Shown here: piece after piece, positions 34,897-43,352 of the stretch
Position numbering within the stretch: the stretch's first letter is position 1
How the letters are laid out: each line of letters starts with the position of its first letter
NCBI RefSeq assembly: GCF_001484605.1
Contig: NZ_CP013747.1
Span: forward strand, 3,224,001 to 3,288,000
Origin: Pseudarthrobacter sulfonivorans
GTDB taxonomy: Bacteria; Actinomycetota; Actinomycetes; Actinomycetales; Micrococcaceae
Reading direction: 5' to 3'
Length of the DNA stretch: 64,000 nt
Notes under the pieces: generated by a model
Databases searched by the model: none
Seen by the model: only the letters and a program-made list of their open reading frames with translations
What the model was told of the DNA's origin: nothing
Position numbers and translations under genes: made by a program

Positions 34897-36186
34897 ATGC
34901 TTTCACGCGCCCGAAAATCCAGAATTCCCAAAGTTGCGGCTGCCATGGCCGTCCTGGCGCTGGCCCTTTCGGGCTGCGCCGGGGGCTCGCCGGCTGCCTC
35001 CGACGGACCGGTCACCCTGCGTTTCAGCTGGTGGGGCTCCGATACCCGCCACAAGATGACCCAGAAGTTGATTGACGCCTACGAAGCGAAAAACCCGAAC
35101 ATCAAGATCGAAGGGGAGTACGGCGACTGGTCCGGATATTGGGACAAACTGGCCACCCAGGTGGCCTCCCAGGACGCCCCGGACATCATCCAGATGGATG
35201 CCCAGTACCTCGGTGAATACGCCGAACGGGGGGCGCTACTGGAGCTGAAGGACGTGGATCTGTCCAAGTTTGACCAGGCCGCCGCAGATGCTGGAAGGAC
35301 CGAGGGCGGTCAGTACGCCGTGACCGCCGGTATGAATGCCCTGGTGGTCCTGGCCAATCCCGCGCTGGTGTCCGCCAGCGGGATGTCCCTGCCTGATGAT
35401 TCCAGCTGGACCTGGGACGAATACATGAAGACGGCGGCCGACATCACCAGCAAGAGCAAGGAAGGCATCTACGGCTCCGGGGCCTTTACCGGTGACGCCT
35501 CCTTCAACCTCTGGATGCGCCAGCATGGCAAGTCCCTTTTCGCCACGGACGGCGGCCTGGGCTTTGATGAGGCAGACGCCACCAAGTACTTCGAGATGCA
35601 GGCCGAGATGCGGGACGCCAAGGCTGTTCCGCCCGCATCGGTGATGACCGAAGACGGCAGCGCACCGCTGGACCAGCAGGGCCTGGCAACGAACCGGTTC
35701 GCCATGGGTTGGGTGTGGTCCAACCAGCTGGCCGCGCTGACCAAGGCGTCAGGGCAAGCGCTGGAGATCCACCGGCCGCCGAGCGTCGAGGGCGATGCGT
35801 CCAAGGCCGAACAGTTCTACAAGGCATCGCAGTTCTGGTCTGCCAGTTCGCGGTCCAAGCATCCGGTCGAAACCCAGAAGTTCATCGACTTCCTGGCCAA
35901 CAGCGTCGAAGCCGGCGAAATCGGGCTGGCAGACCGCGGCATCCCGGGCAACTCGGAAGTCCGCGCGGCCGTGGGCCCGAAGCTGACGCCCACGGATGCG
36001 CTGACGGCAAAGTTCATCGATGACATTGCCGATGAAGTAGGCGAGGCCCCTGCCGTGCCTCCCGCCGGATCCAGTTCGGTCTCCGAAGTCCTGACCCGGT
36101 ACGCCAACGAGGTCCATTTCAGCAGGATCTCCCCGCAGGACGCGGGGAAGAAGTCGATCGAGGAGATCAAGAGCTCCCTTAACTAA
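34897..36186 (+). CDS. Orphan sugar-binding lipoprotein
   Basis: 429 residues. Basic N-terminus, hydrophobic helix, lipobox L-S-G-C at about residue 24. The mature domain is very close to the protein at 22923: both have FSWWGSD, PNIKI, GDWSGYWDKLATQVA and DAPDIIQMD. No permease genes accompany it, but it has its own promoter and operator. It probably uses the permeases at 20867-22751, widening the range of sugars imported. It converges with the rhamnosidase gene, with a hairpin between. Confidence 0.9.
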   Translation: MLSRARKSRIPKVAAAMAVLALALSGCAGGSPAASDGPVTLRFSWWGSDTRHKMTQKLIDAYEAKNPNIKIEGEYGDWSGYWDKLATQVASQDAPDIIQMDAQYLGEYAERGALLELKDVDLSKFDQAAADAGRTEGGQYAVTAGMNALVVLANPALVSASGMSLPDDSSWTWDEYMKTAADITSKSKEGIYGSGAFTGDASFNLWMRQHGKSLFATDGGLGFDEADATKYFEMQAEMRDAKAVPPASVMTEDGSAPLDQQGLATNRFAMGWVWSNQLAALTKASGQALEIHRPPSVEGDASKAEQFYKASQFWSASSRSKHPVETQKFIDFLANSVEAGEIGLADRGIPGNSEVRAAVGPKLTPTDALTAKFIDDIADEVGEAPAVPPAGSSSVSEVLTRYANEVHFSRISPQDAGKKSIEEIKSSLN

Positions 36187-36227
36187 GCAAGGCACGACCC
36201 TCCAGAAACGGACGACCCAGAAACGGA

Positions 36228-36259
36228 CGACGCCGGATGCGAACCGCGTCCGGCGTCGT
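36228..36259. terminator. Bidirectional hairpin between binding protein and rhamnosidase
   Basis: ACGACGCCGGA and TCCGGCGTCGT form an 11-bp stem between two convergent genes. Just upstream two copies of AGAAACGGACGAC lie in tandem (about 36205-36230). Confidence 0.75.
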
Positions 36260-36293
36260 TCCTGGGGTGGGAGTGGGGCCGTGTCCGTCGCCT

Positions 36294-39200
36294 TCAGGAT
36301 TCGTTGGGCGGCGTGAAGGTCCAGGAGCCGGTGTGGATGCGGAAATCGCGCCTTGCGTCACCGCCCGATGTGCGGGCGCTGCCGCCGGGAGTGCCGGCCC
36401 CGGCACGTTCCGTGCTGGAACCCACGACGGCGGGCTCCGCCGTCGGCCCCTGGATTCCGTAAGTGCCGCCGGAGGGGAGCCTGACGGTGGCGGTGACGCC
36501 CTGGGGAACCGTGCACTGCAGCTGCATTCCATTAGCGGTCCGCCGCCAGGCGACTTCGACGGCGCCGTTGGGCAGCGGCACGCTTCCTTTGGCATGTTCG
36601 AGGCTGCACACCGGCGGTTCGATGACCACTTCGGTGCCTCCCGGAACACTCACGCGGACCCCGAGCAGGAACTCCAGGATTTCCTGCACCACTGAGGCGG
36701 ACCACGCGTGGGACTGGCTGTAATCCGTGCCGTCCACGAGCTCCCAGGCCTCCCAGGTGAAGCTGGCGCCGGACTCCAGGAGCCGCGCCCAGCCGGGCTG
36801 GTTTGGGTTTGTCAGCAGATCAAGGACGGCGTCCGTCAGCCCCTCCGACAGCAGTGCCCGCACCAGCCGATGCACGGTCATGGGCCCCTGCCGCATGCCC
36901 TGGCCGGCGATCCTCTGTGCGTCTGCCGCTGCGAACGCAGGACCGGTGATCCCCAGGGACAGCGGGAAGGAGGTGGCGTGCTGGGACGCATGAGAGCTGG
37001 GTGTGCCGTCGGCGTGCAGCCCGTCCACCATCACGCCGTCCACGCGCAGGCGGGTGCGGATGGTTTCCGCGAGTGCCCCGGCGTGGCGGGCGTACCGGAT
37101 GGCCGCGTCCTCCTGGCCGGCGAGGCTGCACAGCCGGGCCGTGGACATCAAGGCGGAGTGTGCCTGCGCATTGACGGTGGTCTTGGCGGCGCAGTCCATG
37201 TCGTAGCCGAAGCGGCCCGGCGCGGGCCAGTCCACAATGCCATGAAGGTAGGGGCCGGAGCCGCCGCCCAGTTCGGTGACCAGTCCCGCCGTCGGGCCTG
37301 CCGTGGCGACGTATCGCAGCGCATAGTCGGCGGTGGCGTGGAGGTGCGGGAGCAGTTCCGTCACCAGGCCCAGGTCTCCGGTCCGGAGATGGTACTCCTC
37401 AGCCCATTCCGGCATCATGAGCGAAAAGTCGGGGATGTCCCGTTTCCCGTCGCCGTTGGGGTAGACCGCGTTGTAGCGTCCGAGGTCCTCGCCGGCGGTC
37501 CAGTGACGGGCCGCGGACCAGCCGAACTCGCGCAGTGCCTGCGCCGTGTAGGCGTGCTCGCCGAACAGGGCCATGGTGGCGTAGGAGATGTTGACGGCGT
37601 CGGCCAGGAACTGGCCCTTTTCCCTGGTGGGCGTATCAACGAACTGCTCCTGGATTCCGTGCAGTGCTGAATCGCGGAGCAGCCCGAACACGGCATCCAG
37701 CGTGGGGTCGGAGCTGCTGAAGCTCCCCTCCTGCGGGTGCTGCCCGTGAATGACGACGGCGCCGACCCGGGACAGATCGGTCGCCTCCACCCCGGGGAGT
37801 TCCAGGTAGCGGAAGCCCAGGTGCACGGTGGCGCGGAACTGCTGCGGGCCGTCGGCCTGCGTGTAGGGGAAGGACATGTCGGTGTTCTGGCTGGCAGTCT
37901 TGCCGGTGTCCACCCGGCCGTCGGCGTCCAGGGTGTAGCCGGCACGAATCATGACGGTCCGCCCGATGACGCCGGTGCGGAAGTCCACTTCCGGGCGTGC
38001 CGGGATGACCCTGCCGAAGTCCGCCACGAGCGTTCCGTCGGCTGCGGTCAGGAAGGCTTCCGGGGCAACAAAGGTCTCGGCCATGGACGTGCGCCGGGCG
38101 TGCAGTGCGGGGAATTCGGGGGTGGGGTGCTGGCCGTAGCTGAGGGCCGGGGGCATGTCCTGGCCGGCATCCAGGGCGGCCGCCGCCTGGCCGTCGAGGT
38201 GCTCCACGGGATCGCCCTCATCGTTCCGGTAGCCCGCTTGCCGGTACGGTGCCTCGGTGGCTGTCCAGTCCGGACCGGAGCCGAAGACCTCGCGGCGCCC
38301 GTCCGTGTAGTCCACGCTGAGGCGGACCAACAGCCCGGGAACGCCGGCGGCTCTGCCCTGGCCGGGGCCGTACCAGTGAAGCAGGGCGGTCAGGGGAATC
38401 TCGACGGGCTGCTGTTGCGCCTGCCGGCCGGGCTGGCCGGGCAGGCTCGGCCGTTTCTGCGCACCCGGGGAGTGCGTCGCGAGCAGCGCGGTGACGTCGG
38501 CGGCGTCGTAATATCCCTCCCCGGGGTAGCCGAAGGAGGTGGTGCTGAGGCAGGCGTTGCCGTCCAACGCCACCTGCGCATGATGACTCGCAGCCACAAA
38601 GAGGCGTGCCCGGGCAACAGTTCCCGTGATCAGGACGGTGCTGCGGAAGAGCGTCCATTCATCGGGCTGCCGGTGCGCCGTGGTGCGTGCCCAGTGGCCC
38701 AGGAATGCGCGGGCCTCTTCCGGGCCGGCGCTGAACCGGTGGTCGAGCAGCACCTTGCCGACGGCTTGAGTCGTGTCAGCGCGGGCGCCGTCAGTGATCC
38801 GAAGCGAGGCGTACTCCGCCTGGCTGCGGGGACCCTGATGGAGTGCGAGCCGACCCTCGAAGCCGGCGGGGAGCGGCTCGTTGACGGTGAGCAGCTCAAC
38901 GCCGTCGAGGCTGACGGTGATGGTGGTGCCGTCGTCGGAGACGGTCAGGTCCTGCCACCTGCCGGGGACCAGGTCCTTGCCGGGTAGCCGTTCCTGGCTG
39001 GCCACGGCGTGGCGCTCCACCTGGACGCTGGCAAGCACGTCGGTGGCCGGCGTGGCAGGGGAGGGGATTTCCCATTCCGGGGCGCGCCGGAGCACCACGT
39101 TGCCTGCCGTGTTCAGTTCCAGCAGCAGTCCGGTGCCGGCTCCGGTGCTGCGAAGGAGGAGCCCGGCCCACCCCATCACCGGCCGGAGGCGGGCCGCCAA

Positions 39201-39716
39201 AGTGAACTGGCGGACGGGTGGGCTGGGGATGGGCAGGAAGGGTGAGCCGGCAACCCGCAGGGCACCGTCCAGGATTTCCAAGGGAGCCCGGCCGCCCGGC
39301 GCGCGATGGATCCAATGGGCGCCCCACCCGGTGTCGGAGAGTCCGGTACCGAAAAGCACGGCTTCGGACCAGGGCCCGGGGTGGCCGCCGGCGTCGCTCA
39401 CGCGGACACGCCAGCTGTAATCTGCGTCCTCCGCCAGTTCCGGACCGCCGTACGGGATCCCGGACTGGCGCGGCGACGGGACGGGCCCGGAATACCAGAC
39501 CTCGGCTCCGGCCGAATCCTCGACGGCGATCTCGTAGCCTGTCTGCCGGGCCGCGGCGGGGTCGGCATCCTCCGGCTGGCTTAGTCTCCAGCCAAACACG
39601 GGGCGCAGCGATGCCGTGAGGCAGCGCGCCAGGCCGTCGGTCAGCAGGCCGGCCGCCTGCAGTTCCCCTTGGCGGGTCATCGTGGGCGGTGTTTCCTGCC
39701 GGGGGAACGTACCCAT
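36294..39716 (-). CDS. GH78 alpha-L-rhamnosidase
   Basis: 1140 residues. The N-terminus carries a fibronectin-like domain (PVFGWRLSQPE, then YSWRVRV) and the GH78 motif LSDTGWGAHWI at about 126-136. Between residues 147 and 310 a concanavalin-like beta-sandwich is inserted. The (alpha/alpha)6 barrel has the general acid Glu699 in DTPTREKGQFLADAV and the base Glu989 in SFTWEAWELVDG. The usual REER-x-GWTGD is thus present in a variant form. No signal peptide, so it is intracellular. It removes L-rhamnose from imported oligosaccharides and feeds the rha operon. The start overlaps the preceding Gfo/Idh stop (TGATG). Confidence 0.92.
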   Translation of the reverse strand: MGTFPRQETPPTMTRQGELQAAGLLTDGLARCLTASLRPVFGWRLSQPEDADPAAARQTGYEIAVEDSAGAEVWYSGPVPSPRQSGIPYGGPELAEDADYSWRVRVSDAGGHPGPWSEAVLFGTGLSDTGWGAHWIHRAPGGRAPLEILDGALRVAGSPFLPIPSPPVRQFTLAARLRPVMGWAGLLLRSTGAGTGLLLELNTAGNVVLRRAPEWEIPSPATPATDVLASVQVERHAVASQERLPGKDLVPGRWQDLTVSDDGTTITVSLDGVELLTVNEPLPAGFEGRLALHQGPRSQAEYASLRITDGARADTTQAVGKVLLDHRFSAGPEEARAFLGHWARTTAHRQPDEWTLFRSTVLITGTVARARLFVAASHHAQVALDGNACLSTTSFGYPGEGYYDAADVTALLATHSPGAQKRPSLPGQPGRQAQQQPVEIPLTALLHWYGPGQGRAAGVPGLLVRLSVDYTDGRREVFGSGPDWTATEAPYRQAGYRNDEGDPVEHLDGQAAAALDAGQDMPPALSYGQHPTPEFPALHARRTSMAETFVAPEAFLTAADGTLVADFGRVIPARPEVDFRTGVIGRTVMIRAGYTLDADGRVDTGKTASQNTDMSFPYTQADGPQQFRATVHLGFRYLELPGVEATDLSRVGAVVIHGQHPQEGSFSSSDPTLDAVFGLLRDSALHGIQEQFVDTPTREKGQFLADAVNISYATMALFGEHAYTAQALREFGWSAARHWTAGEDLGRYNAVYPNGDGKRDIPDFSLMMPEWAEEYHLRTGDLGLVTELLPHLHATADYALRYVATAGPTAGLVTELGGGSGPYLHGIVDWPAPGRFGYDMDCAAKTTVNAQAHSALMSTARLCSLAGQEDAAIRYARHAGALAETIRTRLRVDGVMVDGLHADGTPSSHASQHATSFPLSLGITGPAFAAADAQRIAGQGMRQGPMTVHRLVRALLSEGLTDAVLDLLTNPNQPGWARLLESGASFTWEAWELVDGTDYSQSHAWSASVVQEILEFLLGVRVSVPGGTEVVIEPPVCSLEHAKGSVPLPNGAVEVAWRRTANGMQLQCTVPQGVTATVRLPSGGTYGIQGPTAEPAVVGSSTERAGAGTPGGSARTSGGDARRDFRIHTGSWTFTPPNES

Positions 39717-40948
39717 CAGGATCCGGTTCCCTGTCCGGCCGAGGCCCGCAGCGCGGACGCTGCTGAAACGGCCCAGGGCACGCCGAGTTCGCTGAAGGTT
39801 GCGCTCTCACGCGTGGCACGCTCCAGGGCGCTTTCGATGCCGATGACCACGGCGTGGGCCGCGTCGCCGTCGCCCTCCCAGCGGATGTAGGCGCCGTCGA
39901 TGAGGGCAGGCAGCGGTGCCGTCCGGATGGCTTCGAGAACCAGCATAAAAGCGCCGCTGTCCGTGATGGGGCTGATGAGTTCCCTGCCTTCGCGGCGGTG
40001 CGCAAGCAGGTTCTCTGTGAGGTCGTCCCGGCCGAAGACCTGCTCGGTCTGCCCGGCAGGGGTGGTCACGGTGAGGCGGTCTTCGGTGTAGTGGAACACA
40101 GCTGTGCCCGCCGAGCCATGCAGCGTGACATAGGGCTCCACGGATTCGCTGGCGCAGAGGGTCAGGGCGCAGGTGATAGGCAGCCCCGTCGCGGTGCGGA
40201 CCCGGATCACCGATGTGTCGTCGGATTCGATGTCGTTGGCGCGGTACAGGTCTGTTTCCACCGACGCAACGTCGGCTGTGGTCCGGGCGCCGGCGATGCG
40301 CAGCGCGGTGGCCACGGCGTGGGCCAGGGGATTGGTGGCGACCCCGTCAACCACGTCGATGCCTTCAATGCTCCGCTTCCCGGCCCAGCGGGAGCGCTTG
40401 TAGTAGGCCTTGTCGCGGACCCAACGGCCGGTTGCCGAGATGCCTTCGAGGGTGCCGATGGTGCCGCTGGCGACGAGTTCCTCGAGGGCCGCCAGTGCGT
40501 GCGAGCCCAGGCTCTGGAAGCCGATCTGCACGCTGCGCCCGGACGCCTGGGCGGCGTCACTCAGGATGTTGAAATCAGCCAGGGAAGCGACCGGGGGCTT
40601 CTCCAGATAGAGGTCCGCTGTTGTGGCCAGGGCGGCGAGGCCCAGCGGAGCATGGGTCTGGATGGGGGTGGCCACGATGATCACGTCCAGGTCCGGGGTG
40701 CCCGCCAGAAGTTCCGTGAGCCCAGGAAACACTGCGGCTGCTGCCGGCACGGACCCCGGTTCCGGCGGCTGGGGATCGGCTACCGCTACGAGTTCGACGA
40801 CGCCGGCCGCCCGCAGCCGTTCAAGGTTGCCCAGGTGGTGGGCGCCGAAGCCGTGGACGCCTACCAGCGCCACCCTCGCCGCTGATGCCGCGTGTCCGGC
40901 GTGTCCGGGATGGCCGGACTGTGACGCGGCGGAAGGTGGTGTTGCCAT
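39716..40948 (-). CDS. Gfo/Idh/MocA oxidoreductase (rhamnosidase partner)
   Basis: 410 residues. Rossmann loop ALVGVHGFGAHH, E-K-P motif LYLEKPPVAS, and the segment YKRSRWAGKRSIEGIDVVDG shared almost word for word with the first half of the PmoA fusion at 17180-19291. The two are paralogues, one with and one without the PmoA-like domain. Reaction unknown; a dehydrogenase acting on a sugar released by the rhamnosidase, or a retaining oxidative step on the oligosaccharide, would fit. A LacI-type operator lies 36 bp upstream. Confidence 0.88.
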   Translation of the reverse strand: MATPPSAASQSGHPGHAGHAASAARVALVGVHGFGAHHLGNLERLRAAGVVELVAVADPQPPEPGSVPAAAAVFPGLTELLAGTPDLDVIIVATPIQTHAPLGLAALATTADLYLEKPPVASLADFNILSDAAQASGRSVQIGFQSLGSHALAALEELVASGTIGTLEGISATGRWVRDKAYYKRSRWAGKRSIEGIDVVDGVATNPLAHAVATALRIAGARTTADVASVETDLYRANDIESDDTSVIRVRTATGLPITCALTLCASESVEPYVTLHGSAGTAVFHYTEDRLTVTTPAGQTEQVFGRDDLTENLLAHRREGRELISPITDSGAFMLVLEAIRTAPLPALIDGAYIRWEGDGDAAHAVVIGIESALERATRESATFSELGVPWAVSAASALRASAGQGTGS

Positions 40949-40983
40949 GGGGCTCCGTTCCTGCCCCGGAGGACACTAAGGTT

Positions 40984-40999
40984 GGGTAAGCGCTTTCCC
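40984..40999 (-). promoter_or_regulatory. LacI-type operator before the rhamnosidase operon
   Basis: Palindrome GGGTAAGCGCTTTCCC (two mismatches) within TTGGGTAAGCGCTTTCCCGAA, directly upstream of the minus-strand start at 40948. The GGG/CCC arms match the site before the second transporter. Confidence 0.6.
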
Positions 41000-41055
41000 G
41001 AATCCAGTGTGCGGCATAACCATGGTGATAGTCCAGTGCGTCTTGCAGGCTGTAG

Positions 41056-41217
41056 TTACATGCCCAGCGGCGCTGCCCAGTTGCCGTTCCGGCCGCCACT
41101 GCCGCCTTCCTGGTACTTACCGCAGCGTGTGCAGCGCCGGTAGCGGCCGCCGTCGTCCGTGGTTTGGATGTGCCAATCGTGGCGCAGGTTCATCTTGCAG
41201 AGCAGGGTTTTGAGCAT
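41056..41217 (-). CDS. Small CxxC protein (53 residues)
   Basis: MLKTLLCKMNLRHDWH, then a D-D-G-G-R-Y-R-R-C-T-R-C-G-K segment. The start at 41217 has GGAG seven bases upstream. One CxxC and a further Cys with two His could bind zinc, as in small actinobacterial zinc-ribbon-like proteins with the same CKxNLRHDW opening. It lies between the rhamnosidase unit and the flavoprotein, 33 bp after the flavoprotein stop on the same strand, so may be co-transcribed with it. No function known. Confidence 0.6.
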   Translation of the reverse strand: MLKTLLCKMNLRHDWHIQTTDDGGRYRRCTRCGKYQEGGSGGRNGNWAAPLGM

Positions 41218-41249
41218 GACGTTCTCCGATCCGATAGCAAGGTCATCAG

Positions 41250-42641
41250 TCAGGGCCTGATGTTCTGGTTGAGCCTGAAGAAGTTCGTTGGATCGTAGGT
41301 GCGCTTGAGTGCCTTGAGCCGGTCGTACTTGGCGGCGCCGTACGCGTGCCTGACGCGTTCCTCGCCCTCTTCCATCAGGAAGTTCACGTAGACGCTGGTG
41401 TGGTGGGGCGCCAGGGCTGACCAGTAGTCCCGGGCCCACTGGCGCTCGCTGTCAAAGCCGTCGGCGGTCTTGCTGTTGCCGTTGATGTTGAATGTGAACC
41501 CTGCCTGGCGGCCGTTGAACGCGGTAGCACCGTCGTCGATCCTTCCCACCGCACCGCCCATCTGCCACAAGGCGACGCTCGTGACGGGCGAGGTGATGCG
41601 GCTGCCGTACTCCACCACTACGTCGATGACGTCGTCGCTGAGGGCTGCGACGTCGCATGACCGGACGTAGTAATGCCAGCCGTGCGGGAACGACGGATCG
41701 AACGTCCTCTGATGCTCAAGGAATGGCTTGGGCCGGCAAAAATCGAGCACGGGCGAACCGAATTCCTTGAGCGGCCGCAGGACCCGTTCGCCATCCTCGA
41801 CCGGTCCGGCGTAGCAGGCCGTGACCGCAAGGACGCGCTTGCCCACCAGGTCTGGCGGGACGATCGGCAGTGCCGGGGCCCTCCGCTGCACGGCGATGGT
41901 CATAAGCTCGTCGGGGCAGTCCGCGATCCAGTCCCGGTAAAAGCGGAGCACTTCGGGGGCATCTTCCATCGGCCAGAAGACCGGACCGGCCATAACGTAC
42001 GGGCCCACTGGGTTCAGCCGGAACTCGAAGTCGGTGACGATGCCGAAGTTCCCGCCGCCGCCCCGCACGCCCCAGAAGAGGTCGGAGTTCTCGTTCTCGC
42101 TCGCCCTGACCAGCTCGCCGTCGGCGGTGACCACATCCACGGACAGCAGCTGATCGACCGTTAGTCCGTACTTCCGCATGACCCAGCCGATGCCGCCGCC
42201 CAACGTCAGGCCCGCAACCCCGGTATGGGTGACGATTCCCGATGGAACAGCGAGGCCGAATTCCTGCGTCTCGCGATCAAGCTCGCCGAGCAGAACGCCG
42301 GCCTGGACTCGGACCGTCCGCGCCTCCGGGTCCACGCGGATACCTTTCATCGGGCCCAGATCGATGAGCATGCCGTCGTCGCAGACGGACAGTCCGGGGA
42401 AGCTGTGGCCGCCTCCGCGCACGGCGGTCAGCAGGTCCTGCGACCTGGCCAGCCGGATGGCAGCGCGTACATCTGCGACGCCGGTGCAGCGAGTTATGAG
42501 GGCGGGACGGCGGTCAATCGACCCGTTCCACACCTTGCGGTGCTCGTCGTAGGCAGCATCGTCCGGGCGGACGATTGCGCCCCGAAAGGATGCCTGTAAT
42601 TCATCGACAGCAGCGCCGTCGATCTCCGTGCTTTGCGTCAT
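41250..42641 (-). CDS. FAD-linked oxidase with berberine-bridge-like C-terminus
   Basis: 463 residues from the ATG at 42641. The PCMH-type FAD domain has AVRGGGHSFPGLSV, where the His is the covalent flavin attachment site of this group, and GVAGLTLGGGIGW as the second FAD motif. The C-terminal BBE segment is RTYDPTNFFRLNQNI. Members oxidise alcohols, sugars or oligosaccharides with oxygen. In this neighbourhood an oligosaccharide or aldose oxidase is conceivable. No signal peptide. Confidence 0.88.
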   Translation of the reverse strand: MTQSTEIDGAAVDELQASFRGAIVRPDDAAYDEHRKVWNGSIDRRPALITRCTGVADVRAAIRLARSQDLLTAVRGGGHSFPGLSVCDDGMLIDLGPMKGIRVDPEARTVRVQAGVLLGELDRETQEFGLAVPSGIVTHTGVAGLTLGGGIGWVMRKYGLTVDQLLSVDVVTADGELVRASENENSDLFWGVRGGGGNFGIVTDFEFRLNPVGPYVMAGPVFWPMEDAPEVLRFYRDWIADCPDELMTIAVQRRAPALPIVPPDLVGKRVLAVTACYAGPVEDGERVLRPLKEFGSPVLDFCRPKPFLEHQRTFDPSFPHGWHYYVRSCDVAALSDDVIDVVVEYGSRITSPVTSVALWQMGGAVGRIDDGATAFNGRQAGFTFNINGNSKTADGFDSERQWARDYWSALAPHHTSVYVNFLMEEGEERVRHAYGAAKYDRLKALKRTYDPTNFFRLNQNIRP

Positions 42642-42749
42642 TGGAATCACGGACCTCTCGCTCCTTCCAGCAGAGTCCCACACGTGAGGACGCACTGACA
42701 AGAGGAAATTCCGGGAGCCCGGGCGCCCCGTCCGAGGCAAGCTGAGCCG

Positions 42750-43214
42750 CTAGCTGACCGCCTTCTTGACGAGCTCGGCGATTCTCGCTTCGTCTGCGGA
42801 TGTGAGCTTGGTCAGGGCATAGGAGGTGGGCCACATGTTGCCGTCGTCGAGGTTTGCCGGGTCGCTGAATCCGAGCGTCGCGTACCGTGCCTTGAATTTG
42901 TCCGCTGGCTGAAAGAAACAAACCACCTTGCCGTCCTTGGCGTAGGCAGGCATTCCGTACCAGGTCTTGGGCGCGAGCTCCGGGGCGTTGTCCGTGATGA
43001 TGGCATGCAGCCGTTCGGCGATTGCGCGGTCCGGGTCCGACATCTCGGCGATCTTCCCGAGCACATCGCTTTCGCCATCCGGCTTAGCGGCGCGGGCACC
43101 GTTCCGCGACGCGGACTTGAGCTCCTGGGCCCGTTCCTTCATTGCGGCCCGTTCGTCCGCATCGAAGCCGTCGTACGACTTGGTGCTCGTGCCGGCCTTG
43201 TTCGTGTCCGTCAT
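42750..43214 (-). CDS. DUF1801 family protein
   Basis: 154 residues from the ATG at 43214 with AAGGAAGG upstream. The segment [24 protein letters not shown] is the DUF1801 pattern (W/Y-G-x-P), otherwise seen in frataxin-like YdhG proteins. The N-terminal 50 residues are charged and helical. Function not established. Confidence 0.8.
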   Translation of the reverse strand: MTDTNKAGTSTKSYDGFDADERAAMKERAQELKSASRNGARAAKPDGESDVLGKIAEMSDPDRAIAERLHAIITDNAPELAPKTWYGMPAYAKDGKVVCFFQPADKFKARYATLGFSDPANLDDGNMWPTSYALTKLTSADEARIAELVKKAVS

Positions 43215-43283
43215 TGCGGGTTCCTTCCTTGGTGGTCTCTTGGGGTCCACGCTAGTGTCCGGGCGTCAAGGAGGCTTCTCCAG

Positions 43284-43340
43284 AACTGCTCGAATACAGG
43301 ACTGCCCGAATCTGGAGCTGCTCGAATCCGGAGCTGCTGG
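43284..43340. repeat. Short degenerate tandem repeat
   Basis: GAACTGCTCGAATACAG, GACTGCCCGAATCTG, GAGCTGCTCGAATCCG, GAGCTGCTGGAAG: three and a half copies of a roughly 16-base unit between the DUF1801 start and the LacI-type gene stop. Confidence 0.5.
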
Positions 43341-43352
43341 AAGCGGAGGTCC

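Noticed and set aside
37737..38987. 416-codon plus-strand frame opposite the rhamnosidase
   Set aside because: Antisense shadow; the minus strand has clear GH78 catalytic motifs in this region.
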